Source: Planctomycetota bacterium (GTDB lineage: Bacteria > Planctomycetota > UBA8108 > JACQVS01). From it: DNA of 36,291 bases. Position numbers and translations under genes: made by a program. Position 1 is the stretch's first letter. Every line of letters starts with the position of its first letter. Below are positions 34,171 through 36,291 of the stretch, in pieces. The notes beneath the pieces are model-generated. The model saw nothing but the letters and a program-made list of their open reading frames with translations, had not been told where the DNA came from and did not search any database. Where the stretch lies: contig JANQLS010000022.1 of NCBI GenBank assembly GCA_028280485.1, forward strand, positions 1 to 36,291, read 5' to 3'.

Positions 34171-36096
34171 TTACGATTCGTCACAGGGAGGAAACTCAAC
34201 ACAGGGCAATCCGCTAAGATCAGAATCACAATTGTTAAAAGGTTCTGGAGGTGGGCTATCTCCTTGAAATAAGTAAACTAAGGTGTAGATCGCGTCGGTG
34301 ATGTCCACCTCAAGATCAGCATTAGCATCTAAGGCGTTCCAGCAGGTGACTTGGTTTCCCTCAGGGGCAAACAAAATGACCAATGTGTAAATGGTATCAG
34401 AAAGATTTAATTGTCCGTCCACATTTGAATCCCCTCGTTTGAAGGGATGGGTTGGATTCAAGGGGACTTGGAGTTCTGTACTCTGAAGCACTTCTGGGGT
34501 TTTGTCGGCCTTATCATAATAGCTCGAAAATTTTTCTACCGCAGGGGTGGAGTGTTCGCGAAGGTGTTGAGCATAACTGGGAGCAATACTTTGATAAAGC
34601 AATTCCACCTGAACGGTTAATGTCCCGGTGTTTCCCAAAGTATCGATGATATAAAGAACATTATCTTTTCCGGTTCCTTCAAGTTCTCCCTCTCGGTTAA
34701 AATTTGAGTCTTCCTGAGCTTTTCCGATGATCGAGGTGTGAGTGTACTCCGGGTGATCGCTTTGGAATCCTTTTGGAGGCAATCGATTATCTTTTAAATA
34801 TCCAGCTGCTTTTAAAAGAGTGAAAGTTTGCTCACCATTAATATTTTTGAGAATGGGTTCATAAATCTGAACTTGTTGTTCCGACTGAATCACCTCATGA
34901 TGAGCTTGGAAAGTGGATTCAACATTTTCGATTTCCCCTTCTGAGTTGACCTTTCCAGACTCAAATACCGTTTGCCCTTCTGAATTACTTACTCTTACGT
35001 GAAGCCACATTCTTCGCGAGGGATAGCCAGTTGGAAGTTTGTGTCCAGTAAGGTTTTCAACAGAAACGGACAGCAACATTTGATCCGCTTGTAAACTCGG
35101 CTTCACTTCTAATAAAGCTGTTCGATTTTGAAGTTGGTCGCGAGTGTGGGCAATCGTCGTATTAAATTGCTCGGTGGTGGCGGTGACTCCGATCTCATCA
35201 CCATTGTCACGAAGCATTTTCAGCATTAATGTATTTCCACCCACAAATATATGGCGTGAAAACGGACTCCTTTCCGGGATGGATCGTGGTGCATTTGAGA
35301 TTTTTACGGCTTCATCTACCGCTGGCATATGACAGTTTTGACAATGGGTTTCATTCTCACTGTAAATGCTGTTCTTCCATTCTAAATAGGGAGTTTGCTC
35401 TGGGAACGTTCCTGCGATCTCACCCTCGTCATCGAGAAATTTAGTGAATAATGTGTGACAAGTAGCGCAGAGTTCAGACTTTCGGATGTGGGATCCAAGT
35501 TGTGATTTGTAATTGACTACTAATTCCATCGGGCGATTGACAGGGTCAGGGTAGGGGCCCCAGATGATTCTTGAATCATCGATGAGAAAATTCCCCGAGT
35601 AGCTTTCTTTCGAGCCTAAGTTGTCGGGTTGAATTTGGTGGCATACCGTGCAACTCACCCCATCCATGGCTAAAGGATCGCGGCGGGCTTCAGCCAAGCT
35701 ATAAAATTCAGCTCCATTATGAGTCGCCATCTTGTGCCCCATCGGAGTATGGCAGCGAGTACAGGTGGATTCGATAACGTTTGACAGATGGGGGAACTGT
35801 GAGACTTCGGCTTCAACCTGAGCTTGCCAGTAGGGATCTTTAGCCGAGTTCGCCATCATCGTCGAACGCCAGTCGGTAGGCATCGAAAGATCATTTCCTT
35901 GGCTATCTACAAGAGCATCGCCATCACTCGTATGACAATCAGAGCAATTTCCAGATCCGGAAAAAATAGCGCTCTCGTCGCGAGGAAGGTTCGTGTTTTC
36001 TTGAGAATTTACAGTTGTTTGCAAACCAAGTAACAGCGATAAAAATACGACAATAGTATAACGAATCGAAAAGGATCGAATCCTTATCCGGGACAT
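34171..36096 (-). CDS. Pentaheme cytochrome c with C-terminal dockerin-like module
   Basis: A 641-aa exported c-type cytochrome. The ATG at 36096 has AAGG 7 nt upstream; a GTG six codons earlier is less likely. The signal peptide covers ~1-31 (VVFLSLLLGLQTTVNS). Five CxxCH haem sites are visible: CSDCH (~51), CTRCH (~112), CTVCH (~149), CATCH (~210) and CQNCH (~252). A beta-rich domain follows (~285-545; LSVSVENLTGHKLPTGYPSRRMWLHV). The last 90 residues form the dockerin-like module (FKRGDSNVDG.. CVEFPPC). The haem pattern resembles octahaem/pentahaem oxidoreductase-like cytochromes, but the reaction is not clear. It carries element D just upstream. Confidence 0.92.
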   Translation of the reverse strand: MSRIRIRSFSIRYTIVVFLSLLLGLQTTVNSQENTNLPRDESAIFSGSGNCSDCHTSDGDALVDSQGNDLSMPTDWRSTMMANSAKDPYWQAQVEAEVSQFPHLSNVIESTCTRCHTPMGHKMATHNGAEFYSLAEARRDPLAMDGVSCTVCHQIQPDNLGSKESYSGNFLIDDSRIIWGPYPDPVNRPMELVVNYKSQLGSHIRKSELCATCHTLFTKFLDDEGEIAGTFPEQTPYLEWKNSIYSENETHCQNCHMPAVDEAVKISNAPRSIPERSPFSRHIFVGGNTLMLKMLRDNGDEIGVTATTEQFNTTIAHTRDQLQNRTALLEVKPSLQADQMLLSVSVENLTGHKLPTGYPSRRMWLHVRVSNSEGQTVFESGKVNSEGEIENVESTFQAHHEVIQSEQQVQIYEPILKNINGEQTFTLLKAAGYLKDNRLPPKGFQSDHPEYTHTSIIGKAQEDSNFNREGELEGTGKDNVLYIIDTLGNTGTLTVQVELLYQSIAPSYAQHLREHSTPAVEKFSSYYDKADKTPEVLQSTELQVPLNPTHPFKRGDSNVDGQLNLSDTIYTLVILFAPEGNQVTCWNALDANADLEVDITDAIYTLVYLFQGDSPPPEPFNNCDSDLSGLPCVEFPPCDES

Positions 36097-36174
36097 GCTC
36101 AGACCTTTTAACACAAATTACATTCCCGGATTTTTTATTCATCAGAACGGATGATCGGGAGGCTTAGTCGGTTT

Positions 36175-36291
36175 AATTAGTTCCTGTTGAATAACAGGAA
36201 CTAAGCCGAGTTGGGATCAACTCGGCCGCGAACGTAGGGGCGAAGACCCTATGTTTAGCGGAGTGAAAGCAAATCGGAGATTTGCTGGAAC
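36175..36291 (-). repeat. Multi-hairpin intergenic element, copy D (cut by window end)
   Basis: This is the 3' part of the element on the minus strand, in the same sense as the cytochrome gene 79 bp further on. Read on the minus strand, its hairpins are AGCAAATC/GATTTGCT, CATAGGG/CCCTACG with one A-C mismatch, CCGAGTTG/CAACTCGG with loop ATCC, and TTAGTTCCTGTT/AACAGGAACTAA. The end AATTAGTTCCTGTTGAA (as read on the plus strand) matches copies A-C. The 5' end is outside the window. Confidence 0.8.

Overview
The window looks like a stretch of a low-to-moderate GC planctomycete (Planctomycetota) chromosome. This rests on gene content, not on any search. The signs are several very large secreted proteins carrying dockerin-like (paired EF-hand-like) modules with a Cys-rich tail (CGxDxTxDxLxC), a Tat-exported Gfo/Idh/MocA oxidoreductase, an ECF sigma factor overlapping a zinc-finger/FecR/HEAT anti-sigma factor, and many repeat-built secreted proteins (FG-GAP, LVIVD, HEAT, ankyrin). 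I see no phage, conjugation, transposase, integrase, CRISPR, rRNA or tRNA genes.

Layout. 1-5 kb: repeat element copy A, then a 1520-aa secreted dockerin protein and its terminator. 4.9-6.4 kb: tandem hairpin repeats of a second family, a truncated secreted ORF, a dihydrofolate-reductase-family enzyme and a decayed dockerin tail. 6.5-8.8 kb (minus): a secreted dockerin protein with element copy B against its start. 9.2-10.04 kb (minus): a small conserved gene and a SUKH (SMI1/KNR4)-like gene, with a strong minus-strand terminator in their upstream region. 10.46-15 kb: element copy C, then a ~1440-aa secreted protein with about 21 FG-GAP units, 12 Ca-binding-like repeats and a dockerin tail. 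15.1-18.2 kb (minus): ECF sigma, anti-sigma and a secreted protein with a Lys/Ser tail. 18.6-23.7 kb (minus): a ~1675-aa secreted protein with an N-terminal dockerin-like module. 24-26.1 kb: two lipoproteins and a YaiI/YqxD protein. 26.1-30.9 kb: a putative secreted glycosidase-like protein, the Gfo/Idh/MocA protein, a three-repeat secreted protein and a small membrane protein. 30.9-31.2 kb: second-family repeats again. 31.2-34.0 kb (minus): coupled HEAT and ankyrin genes. 34.2-36.1 kb (minus): a pentaheme cytochrome c with a dockerin tail, followed by element copy D, cut by the window end.

The most striking feature is a 163-bp intergenic element. It has two complete copies (B, C), one copy cut by the window end (D) and one diverged and cut by the window start (A). 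Each has terminal inverted repeats and a chain of hairpins whose stems co-vary while loops and linkers are kept. All four copies lie just upstream of genes for dockerin-bearing secreted proteins (4 of the 5 such genes here), three of them in the same sense as the gene. Copies B and C are also direct repeats enclosing the SUKH gene pair. The element could be a structured leader RNA of an exported-protein regulon, or a MITE-like mobile or recombination sequence. The sequence alone does not decide between these.
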